A stretch of DNA of 64,000 bases, from positions 96,307-160,306 of the forward strand of contig CAYXIH010000001.1 in the NCBI GenBank assembly GCA_964465155.1, read 5' to 3'. Made by a program: the position numbers and the translations under genes. The notes beneath the pieces were generated by a model. The model made no database searches and had not been told where the DNA came from. It was given only the letters and a program-made list of their open reading frames with translations. Position 1 is the first letter of the stretch; every line of letters starts with the position of its first letter. The stretch is from Spiro-02 sp964465155. Lineage in GTDB: Bacteria > Spirochaetota > Spirochaetia > Sphaerochaetales > Sphaerochaetaceae. Shown in pieces: positions 1 to 6,774 of this stretch.

Positions 1-1
1 G

Positions 2-457
2 TTGCAAGTGGGCAAGAACCTGCAGCAGCGTGGCGATTCCCTGCGTCAACCGATGAAATCACAACAACGTATTCAGAAGCCAGATGGGCAGGGGGTGTTC
101 CTCCTGCAGGAGGGGACACCCGTCTACAGGTACACGGGTAGCGAATACTACTCGTTCAGGCCGATTGTGACGGGGAGGAAATGGAACTTGCAGATTCCCA
201 GGAAGGGTGAGTACACCGTTGAATGCCAGGCAGCTGCGCCTCTTGCCCATGAACAGAAGCTCTGCCTGGATATTGGTGACGAAACGATCATCTTCACGTT
301 CAAAAATGGGAAAGCCCATGTTCCTGTAGCACAAGCAGTGACCCTGGAAAAGGGTGCTCAGGATGTGGTGCTCTATACAGTCGGTGAGGCTCGGCGTCGG
401 CCGGAACTTGCAGATCTTGGATTCTCCCTGAGGCTGTGCCCAGAGGATGCAAGATGA
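2..457 (+). CDS. 3' part of an unrecognised gene, probable C-terminal beta-sandwich domain
   Basis: The frame is open from the window edge, so this is the 3' end of a longer gene and its true start lies upstream. About 151 residues are visible. The last 90 alternate short hydrophobic strands with turns (for example NLQIPRKGEYTVEC and DVVLYTV) and end in FSLRL, the look of a carbohydrate-binding-like beta-sandwich as found at the C-terminus of some fucosidases and other glycosidases. That family link is only an impression; no catalytic motif is in view. Its stop codon overlaps the start of the sulfatase (ATGA), which argues for co-transcription and a role in breaking down the same sulfated glycan. 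Confidence 0.5.
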   Translation: MQVGKNLQQRGDSLRQPMKSQQRIQKPDGQGVFLLQEGTPVYRYTGSEYYSFRPIVTGRKWNLQIPRKGEYTVECQAAAPLAHEQKLCLDIGDETIIFTFKNGKAHVPVAQAVTLEKGAQDVVLYTVGEARRRPELADLGFSLRLCPEDAR

Positions 458-1839
458 ACCAGAAGCCGAATATCCTGATGCTGGTCACCGATGACCAACG
501 CTTTGATGCAATACATGCATTGGGTAACAACCAGATTATCACACCCAACATGGACAGGCTGGTACAAGGTGGCTGTGCATGTGCTGAAGCTCATATCCAA
601 GGAGGGCTGACAGGTGCGGTTTGTATGCCGTCGCGTGCGATGATCAACACCGGCCGTAGCCTGTTCTCAATCGACGGCCATGGACAAACCATAGATGCAA
701 CCCATACAACCATAGGAGAACTGCTTCGTGCCAATGGGTACAAGAGCTTTGGGACTGGGAAATGGCACAATGGTCCTCCTGCCTATAGCCGGAGCTTTGA
801 TAGTGGCGAAAATGCTTTTTTCTCAGGGATGTGGGACCATTGGAATGTTCCTGTGTGTGGATATGATCCGACAGGGGCCTATGACAATGTAGTGAATTTC
901 GTTGTCGATTTTTACCATGGCAACCGGGTGCTGCGCCTGCCATGCGACGCTATCCATCCGGGAGTCCATTCTTCGGACTTGATCGCGGACTCGACGGTAC
1001 GTTTCCTTGATTCTCAGCAAGATGCCCAGCAGCCGTTCTTCTGCTATAGCGCGTTCCTTGCCCCTCATGACCCTAGGACAATGCCAAGCCAATACCTGGA
1101 CATGTATGATGTCGATTCGATTGAACTGCCTCCCAACTGTAGAAATACCTATCCATTTGCATATGCCGAATGTGATATCCGCGACGAACGGCTCATTCCA
1201 TATCCTCGGACTGAAGAGGCCATGCGCCATGAACTGAGGGGCTATTATGCAATGGTGACCCATCTGGACCATGCGATTGGAAGAATCCTAGCAGCATTGG
1301 AGAACAATGGTCAGCTTGAGAATACCCTCGTTGTGCTCATGGGCGACAATGGGTTGTCCATGGGGTGCCATGGATTCATGGGAAAACAGAATGTCTACGA
1401 ACATGCTGTTCGTGTTCCGTTGGTCCTCATGGGACCTGGGATTCCAAGGGGAACTACCAACGATTCTTTGTTGTATCTGTATGATGTCTATCCGACATTG
1501 TGCGAATATCTGGGTATTGAAGTACCTGCCAGCGTTGAAGGAAAGAGTTTCCTGCAACAGTGCCTGGGGAGCACTGCCCCACACAGAGAGACGTTGTACC
1601 ATGCCTATGGTGCAAGCAGCAGGGCCTATCGTGAAGGTGATGACAAGGTGCTCGTGAATATTGCTCCGGATGGGGAACAGACGAGTATGTTGTTCGACCT
1701 TGCCCATGATCCACTGGAGATGCATCCAGTCAAGGATGACCAGAAGAGGGAATATCTGCTGCAGCAGATGCGCAAAGAAGCAGTACCTATGGGAGATTTT
1801 GGACGTACACAAGGAAAAGAGTTCTGGGATCGGTTCTGA
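454..1839 (+). CDS. Type I sulfatase (arylsulfatase/alkaline-phosphatase fold), cysteine type
   Basis: A 461-residue sulfatase expected to hydrolyse sulfate esters, probably on a glycan. The N-terminal metal-binding pair D13-D14 follows the strand NILMLVT. The formylglycine signature is C57-M-P-S-R61 followed by a TGR, so the nucleophile would be a cysteine converted to formylglycine after translation. A later metal-site segment MGDNG and the basic GKQ segment are present. An upstream in-frame GTG at 436 is possible, but the ATG at 454 has AGAGGA about 8 nt before it and overlaps the previous stop as ATGA, so I chose 454. No signal peptide is seen, which suggests a cytoplasmic enzyme acting on imported oligosaccharides. 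The maturase (anSME or FGE) is not in this window. The exact substrate cannot be told from sequence. Confidence 0.93.
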   Translation: MNQKPNILMLVTDDQRFDAIHALGNNQIITPNMDRLVQGGCACAEAHIQGGLTGAVCMPSRAMINTGRSLFSIDGHGQTIDATHTTIGELLRANGYKSFGTGKWHNGPPAYSRSFDSGENAFFSGMWDHWNVPVCGYDPTGAYDNVVNFVVDFYHGNRVLRLPCDAIHPGVHSSDLIADSTVRFLDSQQDAQQPFFCYSAFLAPHDPRTMPSQYLDMYDVDSIELPPNCRNTYPFAYAECDIRDERLIPYPRTEEAMRHELRGYYAMVTHLDHAIGRILAALENNGQLENTLVVLMGDNGLSMGCHGFMGKQNVYEHAVRVPLVLMGPGIPRGTTNDSLLYLYDVYPTLCEYLGIEVPASVEGKSFLQQCLGSTAPHRETLYHAYGASSRAYREGDDKVLVNIAPDGEQTSMLFDLAHDPLEMHPVKDDQKREYLLQQMRKEAVPMGDFGRTQGKEFWDRF

Positions 1840-1853
1840 ATAGCTCTTCCAAT

Positions 1854-1882
1854 GTGGCAAAACAATGCTTTTGGGGTATACT
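1854..1882 (+). promoter_or_regulatory. Candidate sigma70-type promoter for the hypothetical gene at 1889
   Basis: A -35-like GTGGCA (4 of 6 to consensus) is followed by a 17-nt spacer and TATACT at 1877-1882. The predicted transcription start falls on the A of the ATG at 1889, so the mRNA may be leaderless. Confidence 0.4.
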
Positions 1883-1888
1883 GTCCAT

Positions 1889-2521
1889 ATGAGCTATACA
1901 AAACACAATATTCCCTTTGATGACATTCTCAATTTGTCCAATCTGCTCACTGACGTTGAGGATACACACATGTATCTTCGCCGGTTCTATCATGCTTTCA
2001 TGGAACGGATGGATGACCCTATATGCCAGAAAGAAGATCTGAAGCGGATTGGGAACGTTGTGGACAAGATAGAAGAAATTCCTGGGACGGCTCATCAGAA
2101 GTTGGAACTGTTGTCAGTGTGCTATGGTCTTGATTCGTTTGCCCAACGTCATGGTCATCCGCTGAAAGATGAGTGGAAGAAGCTATACGAACGGATGACT
2201 GATTTGTATTGGAAATACATCCCTGCCTGTGATGACCCTGCATGGACCAGCAGGCTCTTGTGCGAGCAATTGCGTTTTGATCCCAGTACCTGGCATTCGA
2301 TGCTGCTTCCCAGGATGCGGGAATGGTATGATGAACAGAGCTTGAGAAATGTCTGCAATTGCTTGGTGGAGTGGGCTATCACAGCTGATGAGCAGCAGCG
2401 GGATACCTACCTCAAGACAGCCTTCTACCTCTCCGCACCCAAGGTTGGGGTACCACCAGAGTTCCCGCAATACGAACCACAGTACTTCGAGCCGGAGTAC
2501 GACTTCATGAGACCTCTCTAG
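1889..2521 (+). CDS. Hypothetical protein, mostly alpha-helical, 210 residues
   Basis: I do not recognise the family. The product is rich in Trp, Tyr, Leu and charged residues, is probably helical and soluble, and has no signal peptide, transmembrane segment or obvious catalytic motif; the tail is Pro/Tyr/Phe/Glu-rich (PEFPQYEPQYFEPEYDF). An alternative ATG at 1865 would add 8 residues. I prefer 1889 because TATACT ends 6 nt before it and no Shine-Dalgarno sequence sits at a normal distance from either ATG. It follows the sulfatase by 49 nt on the same strand and may have its own promoter. Confidence 0.7.
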   Translation: MSYTKHNIPFDDILNLSNLLTDVEDTHMYLRRFYHAFMERMDDPICQKEDLKRIGNVVDKIEEIPGTAHQKLELLSVCYGLDSFAQRHGHPLKDEWKKLYERMTDLYWKYIPACDDPAWTSRLLCEQLRFDPSTWHSMLLPRMREWYDEQSLRNVCNCLVEWAITADEQQRDTYLKTAFYLSAPKVGVPPEFPQYEPQYFEPEYDFMRPL

Positions 2522-2637
2522 AAGATATGGCTTCTTTGGTATGCCCGGGGTGATGTGCCAGCAATAGACTCATGTATAGACATCGGAGAAACTGAGCGAT
2601 CTTGGTTGTATCTCTTACCGTAACTTTGATTTCATCT

Positions 2638-2694
2638 TTCTCTAGCGCTTCTGTATTTCTGGAACGATCAATGGAGCTGTGAAAGGCTAGAGAA
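2638..2694. repeat. Inverted repeat next to the integrase gene
   Basis: TTCTCTAGC at 2638-2646 is the exact reverse complement of GCTAGAGAA at 2686-2694, with 39 nt between. It lies 17 nt beyond the integrase stop codon. The long spacer and lack of a T-run argue against an ordinary terminator; a recombinase binding or attachment site is possible but unproven. Confidence 0.4.
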
Positions 2695-2710
2695 GGTTGC
2701 AGTTTTCCAA

Positions 2711-3937
2711 TCAGCTGCCAGTTGCTGCATCCAACCCTGGTATGAACGGAAGGATGTTGTTGCGTTGAGCTTGTTCGACGGCATGCCGTGATTGTTCGGT
2801 CATATGGGTATAGACATCGCTCATCTCAGATGATGAGTGTCCGATCGTCAATCGGAGCAAGTGCTCGTCAATGCTTCCACGCAACATTGAGTTTGCCATA
2901 TGCCTGAGGGAGTGGAACGTAACGTTACGCCTCTCAAGTTCCTCTACATCCATTACATGTGAAGCAATGATCGCCTCCTGGAATTTCCGGGAAAAGTAGT
3001 GGCTGGAAACTGCACCGCCACCTTTGTTGCTCCAAAACACTAGTGTTTCTTTGCAACGATACGGATTGGTGTAGCAGTAGGCACGAAGTGCATTGCAAAG
3101 TGCCAGGGGACATGGAACTTCCCTGATCCGTTTTCCTTTTGGAGCCTTTTTGCCTGCAATGTTGGACAATGCCTGGTCAACGATGATCAGGCCATCTTGT
3201 ATCTGGGAGGGCTCCAAGGCACGTAGCTCTCCACTACGCATCCCAGTGACAACTGCAACAGCACACGCGAGGTATGGACCTTGGTCAGAAAGAGCCTGCA
3301 TGTACGTCAATACACGGGTGAGTTCTACTTCGGTAAGGATTCCCCTGCAATGTTGGTCATTGCGGAGGGTAGGGAGCTTTCCTATTGTGGACTGTGGTAT
3401 CACACCTTCTTCCTGGGCATTGCGCAAGGGGATCATGACAGTAGACATCGCGATGTTGATCGTCGCATTGGCAAGTGTCCCACTCTTGATCAACGCATAT
3501 TGTAAATCCTTCAAGTGGTGCATTTTGACTGTAGAGAGCCTCAATGAGGCAGGAAGATATGGCAGCACATGCCGAGTCAGAACAATACTTCTTGTATACG
3601 CATAGTCTTTTCCAATGGCCCCAGGGTTCACTGCATTCTTCTGTGCGATATACCTGCTGGTATCGAAGTTCCAGAATTCTTGGAGATACGAGCGGAGGTC
3701 CTGGTCCTTGAAGGTATTGAACACAATGTTGCGGTCCAGTGCCTCTTGGCAAATCCGCATTGCTTCATCCCGGCGACGGATTGGTTTGTCACAAGGATGG
3801 CCTAGTTGCTTCTTGAGTACTTCTACACTTTTCTTGTTACTACGCTCACCGCTTTCTGGGTTGCGGAACAGTGCATACCAATAGGTCTTTTCCCCCCGTT
3901 CCAGCCTGCATAATGTGAATGGAGCTCTTCTGTTCAT
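2711..3937 (-). CDS. Tyrosine recombinase / phage-type integrase
   Basis: A 408-residue site-specific recombinase. The N-terminal 75 residues look like an arm-binding domain, residues about 80-170 like the SAM-like core-binding domain, and residues about 200-390 hold the catalytic domain. The active-site residues are visible: R234 in TGMRSGE, a lysine in the KGKR turn near 267-269, H342 and R345 in HSLRH, H367 in GHSS and the nucleophile Y376 in VYTHM. The catalytic set is complete, so the protein could be active. No other phage or conjugative gene lies beside it, so this is either a solitary integrase or the remnant of an element. The start at 3937 has AAGGAG about 10 nt upstream, within a small hairpin. 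Confidence 0.95.
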   Translation of the reverse strand: MNRRAPFTLCRLERGEKTYWYALFRNPESGERSNKKSVEVLKKQLGHPCDKPIRRRDEAMRICQEALDRNIVFNTFKDQDLRSYLQEFWNFDTSRYIAQKNAVNPGAIGKDYAYTRSIVLTRHVLPYLPASLRLSTVKMHHLKDLQYALIKSGTLANATINIAMSTVMIPLRNAQEEGVIPQSTIGKLPTLRNDQHCRGILTEVELTRVLTYMQALSDQGPYLACAVAVVTGMRSGELRALEPSQIQDGLIIVDQALSNIAGKKAPKGKRIREVPCPLALCNALRAYCYTNPYRCKETLVFWSNKGGGAVSSHYFSRKFQEAIIASHVMDVEELERRNVTFHSLRHMANSMLRGSIDEHLLRLTIGHSSSEMSDVYTHMTEQSRHAVEQAQRNNILPFIPGLDAATGS

Positions 3938-3943
3938 GTGTAG

Positions 3944-3959
3944 TTGACTCCTTAGTCAA
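3944..3959 (-). promoter_or_regulatory. Hairpin overlapping the integrase ribosome binding site
   Basis: On the minus strand TTGACT-AAGG-AGTCAA forms a 6-bp stem with the Shine-Dalgarno core AAGGAG in its loop and 3' arm. This could limit translation of the integrase. Confidence 0.4.
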
Positions 3960-3960
3960 A

Positions 3961-3988
3961 ATTGTAATTGTTCAAACAAGTGTTCAAA
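3961..3988 (-). promoter_or_regulatory. Candidate integrase promoter with a repeated GTTCAAA motif
   Basis: On the minus strand TTTGAA (3983-3988) and TACAAT (3961-3966) are separated by 16 nt. On the plus strand GTTCAAA occurs at 3970-3976 and again at 3982-3988, 12 bp apart, one copy covering the -35 and the other lying in the spacer. Such a direct repeat is a plausible operator for a repressor or for the integrase itself. Confidence 0.4.
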
Positions 3989-4077
3989 ACAATAGAATAC
4001 TGAATATGAAAATCGTCTATTAATGGCTTAAAACATATTACATTATAAAGAATAAATCGGTTATCAACTTTTTTCAA

Positions 4078-4102
4078 GTACCTACCGTAGTAAAGTAGGT
4101 AC
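4078..4102. repeat. 8-bp perfect inverted repeat
   Basis: GTACCTAC at 4078-4085 and GTAGGTAC at 4095-4102 are separated by 9 nt. Neither strand has a T-run after it, so it is more like a protein-binding site than a terminator. Confidence 0.5.
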
Positions 4103-4111
4103 AAAAAACGC

Positions 4112-4161
4112 TATGCAACAAAATTGATATGCATAAAAAAGGTATATGCGTAGAATATGCA
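4112..4161. repeat. Cluster of short TATGC repeats
   Basis: TATGC starts at 4112, 4128, 4145 and 4156, with a further copy at 4371; the first three are 16-17 bp apart. In AT-rich DNA some repetition is expected by chance, but the spacing resembles arm-type integrase sites or iterons. Confidence 0.3.
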
Positions 4162-4268
4162 ACTAAACTAAGATAAAATATCTTATGAGAAATGTTATAT
4201 AAACGCCTTATAAATACTAGAAAACCCTTCAATAATTGCTTGTAAAGTGTAAAAGAAAGCAGAAAATT

Positions 4269-4400
4269 ATGAAAAAAAATGATTATTTAACAATAAAAAC
4301 AAGAAAAATACGGTTTAGTATTAAAACAATATCCAAGCAAGAAACATGCGATAGAAATAAAAAATATGTATATGCAAAAAAATATACAAAACTACGATAG
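4269..4400 (+). CDS. Possible small ORF, 43 residues, Lys-rich
   Basis: An ATG-to-TAG frame in the AT-rich island encodes a very basic 43-residue peptide with about a quarter lysine. There is no convincing Shine-Dalgarno sequence, and lysine codons are expected in A-rich DNA, so this may be chance. It is listed because nothing else in the island can code. Confidence 0.15.
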   Translation: MKKNDYLTIKTRKIRFSIKTISKQETCDRNKKYVYAKKYTKLR

Positions 4401-4478
4401 AACAAAAATGATATCATGCAAACAGAATTTGTTATGAGAACAAAAGAGGCTATTTAGTAGACATTGTTTTGATGGGAT

Positions 4479-4508
4479 AAAAAAAGAGCCACATCGCAGG
4501 GATGTGGC
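4479..4508 (-). terminator. Rho-independent terminator of the S41/outer-membrane-protein operon
   Basis: GCCACATC (4488-4495) pairs perfectly with GATGTGGC (4501-4508) around a 5-nt loop. Read on the minus strand it is followed by TC and a run of seven T. It lies 31 nt past the stop of the S41 gene. Confidence 0.88.
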
Positions 4509-4539
4509 CAAAAGCTGGGAGTTGTGGGAAACTAGGTTG

Positions 4540-6003
4540 CTATTGGTTGTCGTTCACATATTTGAAAGCAGCCATCAGTCGTCCATCTGTTCCTGATTCA
4601 AATTCTTGTTTGTTGAATGGAATTTCGATAGTTGCTGGGATGCCTTTTCCTTCATAGGAGGTTCCATCCATGGCAAACGTCTGCTTGTAGGGCGTATAGA
4701 CCAAGGTAATGTAACTGCCAACGCTGAATTGGCCTGCATTTCCAATATTGTTGTCAGTTTGCAATGAACCTTGTGCACCATGCGTGGTTGATCCGATGGA
4801 TACACCCTTTGGGAGTGTTTGTACGAACATGGCAGTCATCTCTGCATTCGAAATTGAATTGATATTGGTCAGGGCAACCACTGGCTTGTTGAACAAGTGG
4901 GAGGGATGGTAATTTGGTTCGCTTGCATCTGGTTTGTATGGAGGTACTGTCATCGTGAGCATTGGGCTGTAGTCAAGACGGTTGTCTCCAGTTTTTTGGA
5001 TGGTCCATCCGAACTGGTAGGTTTCGGAAAGGAGATCGGAGAAGAGCAACTGACGGTCGATATTAAACCCGCCATAGTTGCTTCGGACGTCAAATATCAG
5101 GCCAGTAGTATCGTCACGTTGCTTGTATTGTCCGAACAATTCCAACAATGCCATGATATCGGCTTGTTGCTTTTGCAATGCCTTTGTGAAGTTGAAGGAG
5201 GTGAAACCTAGGTAGATGCAGTTGTCTGGAATCCCAGAGGTATTCCCATTGGTCAATCCAAGCAGAATTGGCATGTAGTCATCTTCTAATTTGGTATCAA
5301 TGATCATCCATTCTTTGAAATATGAGTCAAGTGTAGTCCTGTCGATGGAATCTGGGAGGGTAGCCGTCGCTTTTGTTGTTGCTTTGATATCGTCTGGCAA
5401 CCTCTCCTTGAGGTTATCGCTGGACCAGTAAGCTGGCTTGTCTGCCTCTGTTGGGGGTGTGAAATTGAAGATGGTTGTCAGGCGTTGTTTCATATCTTCC
5501 ATGATGAGTTCTTCTGGAAATAGGTTGTAGTAATTATCGAAAGCTTCTTGTGAGGAAAGATGATAATAGCAGTAGTCCATGAGTTGTGTATCGCTCAATT
5601 CAGGGTGATGTTGCCTGATGATCTGGTATTCCCGTGGAGAAAAACTGAAAAATGCTTTCGGTGTTGGCAGCTGCATTGTGAAGTGACCATCGCTGATGTC
5701 CTTCACGCTCTCCATGAGCATGGTGATAGCTGACTTAGTTGCAACTTGATCTGCGTAATCAACTTCACCCAACTGTTCGAATTTGCCGATGTATGCTTCA
5801 TATACCTTGTCCCACTCATTGGTAGGGGAGTCGAGGTTCCAAAAGACATAGTTGTTGTTCATGCCTGTCCAAAACCCCTGGAATACTCCCTTCCAGGTAT
5901 TGTCCTTGGCGTAGGATATTGGAGGCTTGGGGGTGTTGAAGTTGCATGAGAACATCAATGTGAGAGAGATAGCAAATATGAGTGTTGTAACAAGCTTTCT
6001 CAT
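4540..6003 (-). CDS. S41-family (tail-specific) peptidase-like lipoprotein
   Basis: A 487-residue protein with a lipoprotein signal (lipobox LMFSC, lipidated Cys20), so it should sit on the periplasmic face of a membrane. The second half has the S41 layout: LIFDVRSNYGGF, then SISNAEMTAM where the serine before NAE is at the nucleophile position, then GSTTHGAQG. The usual SAAE is SNAE here, and I could not place the catalytic lysine, so activity is uncertain. The N-terminal half resembles the helical region of C-terminal processing or tricorn-like peptidases. Its start overlaps the stop of the upstream barrel protein by 4 bp (ATGA), implying coupled translation and a shared envelope role. GC is lower than in the housekeeping genes. 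Confidence 0.8.
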   Translation of the reverse strand: MRKLVTTLIFAISLTLMFSCNFNTPKPPISYAKDNTWKGVFQGFWTGMNNNYVFWNLDSPTNEWDKVYEAYIGKFEQLGEVDYADQVATKSAITMLMESVKDISDGHFTMQLPTPKAFFSFSPREYQIIRQHHPELSDTQLMDYCYYHLSSQEAFDNYYNLFPEELIMEDMKQRLTTIFNFTPPTEADKPAYWSSDNLKERLPDDIKATTKATATLPDSIDRTTLDSYFKEWMIIDTKLEDDYMPILLGLTNGNTSGIPDNCIYLGFTSFNFTKALQKQQADIMALLELFGQYKQRDDTTGLIFDVRSNYGGFNIDRQLLFSDLLSETYQFGWTIQKTGDNRLDYSPMLTMTVPPYKPDASEPNYHPSHLFNKPVVALTNINSISNAEMTAMFVQTLPKGVSIGSTTHGAQGSLQTDNNIGNAGQFSVGSYITLVYTPYKQTFAMDGTSYEGKGIPATIEIPFNKQEFESGTDGRLMAAFKYVNDNQ

Positions 6004-6728
6004 TTTCCACCTCCTAGCTTGACAAGGATTCCAGCTTCAACACTAAGCGTGTTGTTGTATCGGCTCACCTGGTCTTTCTGGTAGCTGTTGCTCAGATCGG
6101 TAAGTCCAAGGGAGAACGATCCCCTGAGGTACAGGACCACCGGGTCTATGATGAACAGGAGGCCTGTACGAGCAAGCAGGCCAGCTTCAAAGCGGTTGTC
6201 CCTGGTTGGATTGAACTGAACCATCTCGTCAAATGCATCGAACGTCGGATTGGTGACACCATTTTCGAGGATTTCTCCGTTTCTCATGCGTCCATTCCGG
6301 CGCGACGCCCCCCACAAGCCGACATATCCTCCAACTGAGAACATGCTCTGAACCAATTCGTTGCCAAAGATGAAATTGACGGTCATTGGTATTTCTATGA
6401 AGTGGTTTTGATACTGCTCTATGTCGGTATAGGCAGCTGCTGTTTGCATATAGAGGGAATGGCGCCAGGTATAGTTCTTCTGCACATAGCGCAACCCGCT
6501 CTCCAGTCCTAGCCAGTCGGTAAACTGGTAGGCGACAGGGAGAGAAATGGCAAAGCCATGTCCATTATCGTAGTAGGTGTTCTCACGATAGCCGGTGTTG
6601 GTCTCTATGATGTTGTAGACATAGTCGGCCGAGGCACCGACATACCAGTGGTTGGCATCCAGTGCAAAGGCCGTTTGGGGGACAATGGACAGAAGCATGA
6701 GTGCAAGCAACAGTCTGGTGTGTTTCAT
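6000..6728 (-). CDS. Outer-membrane beta-barrel protein (porin-like)
   Basis: A 242-residue protein with a cleavable signal peptide (about 20 residues ending near AFA). The mature part is made of alternating amphipathic strands rich in aromatic residues and Gly, with turns of Asn/Asp/Gly, for example HWYVGASADYVYNI and LGLESGLRYV, typical of a small 8-10-strand barrel of the OmpW/porin-family type. It ends in a lysine rather than the classical terminal aromatic residue. GGAG lies 5 nt before the ATG. It is the first gene of a two-gene operon with the S41 lipoprotein. Confidence 0.75.
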   Translation of the reverse strand: MKHTRLLLALMLLSIVPQTAFALDANHWYVGASADYVYNIIETNTGYRENTYYDNGHGFAISLPVAYQFTDWLGLESGLRYVQKNYTWRHSLYMQTAAAYTDIEQYQNHFIEIPMTVNFIFGNELVQSMFSVGGYVGLWGASRRNGRMRNGEILENGVTNPTFDAFDEMVQFNPTRDNRFEAGLLARTGLLFIIDPVVLYLRGSFSLGLTDLSNSYQKDQVSRYNNTLSVEAGILVKLGGGK

Positions 6729-6774
6729 GGTAACTCCGTATGGTACTATCTTGTAAAGAAATATGCTTATGTAG

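Larger units (their letters stand above)
3990..4478. other. AT-rich intergenic island (about 490 bp)
   Basis: This gene-poor stretch is strongly A/T-rich, far more so than the housekeeping regions of the window. It holds an 8-bp inverted repeat at 4078-4102, a cluster of TATGC motifs at 4112-4161 and one 43-codon reading frame at 4269-4400. Its position directly upstream of the integrase and its base composition suggest acquired DNA or an attachment region. I see no RNA gene in it. Confidence 0.6.

Noticed and set aside
2522..2710. tRNA gene as integration target of the integrase
   Set aside because: I could not fold any cloverleaf or find a TpsiC-loop sequence beside the integrase.
2920..2930. 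Second copy of the GTAACGTTAC palindrome, inside the integrase gene
   Set aside because: A 10-bp match within coding sequence is probably chance; it is not near a promoter.
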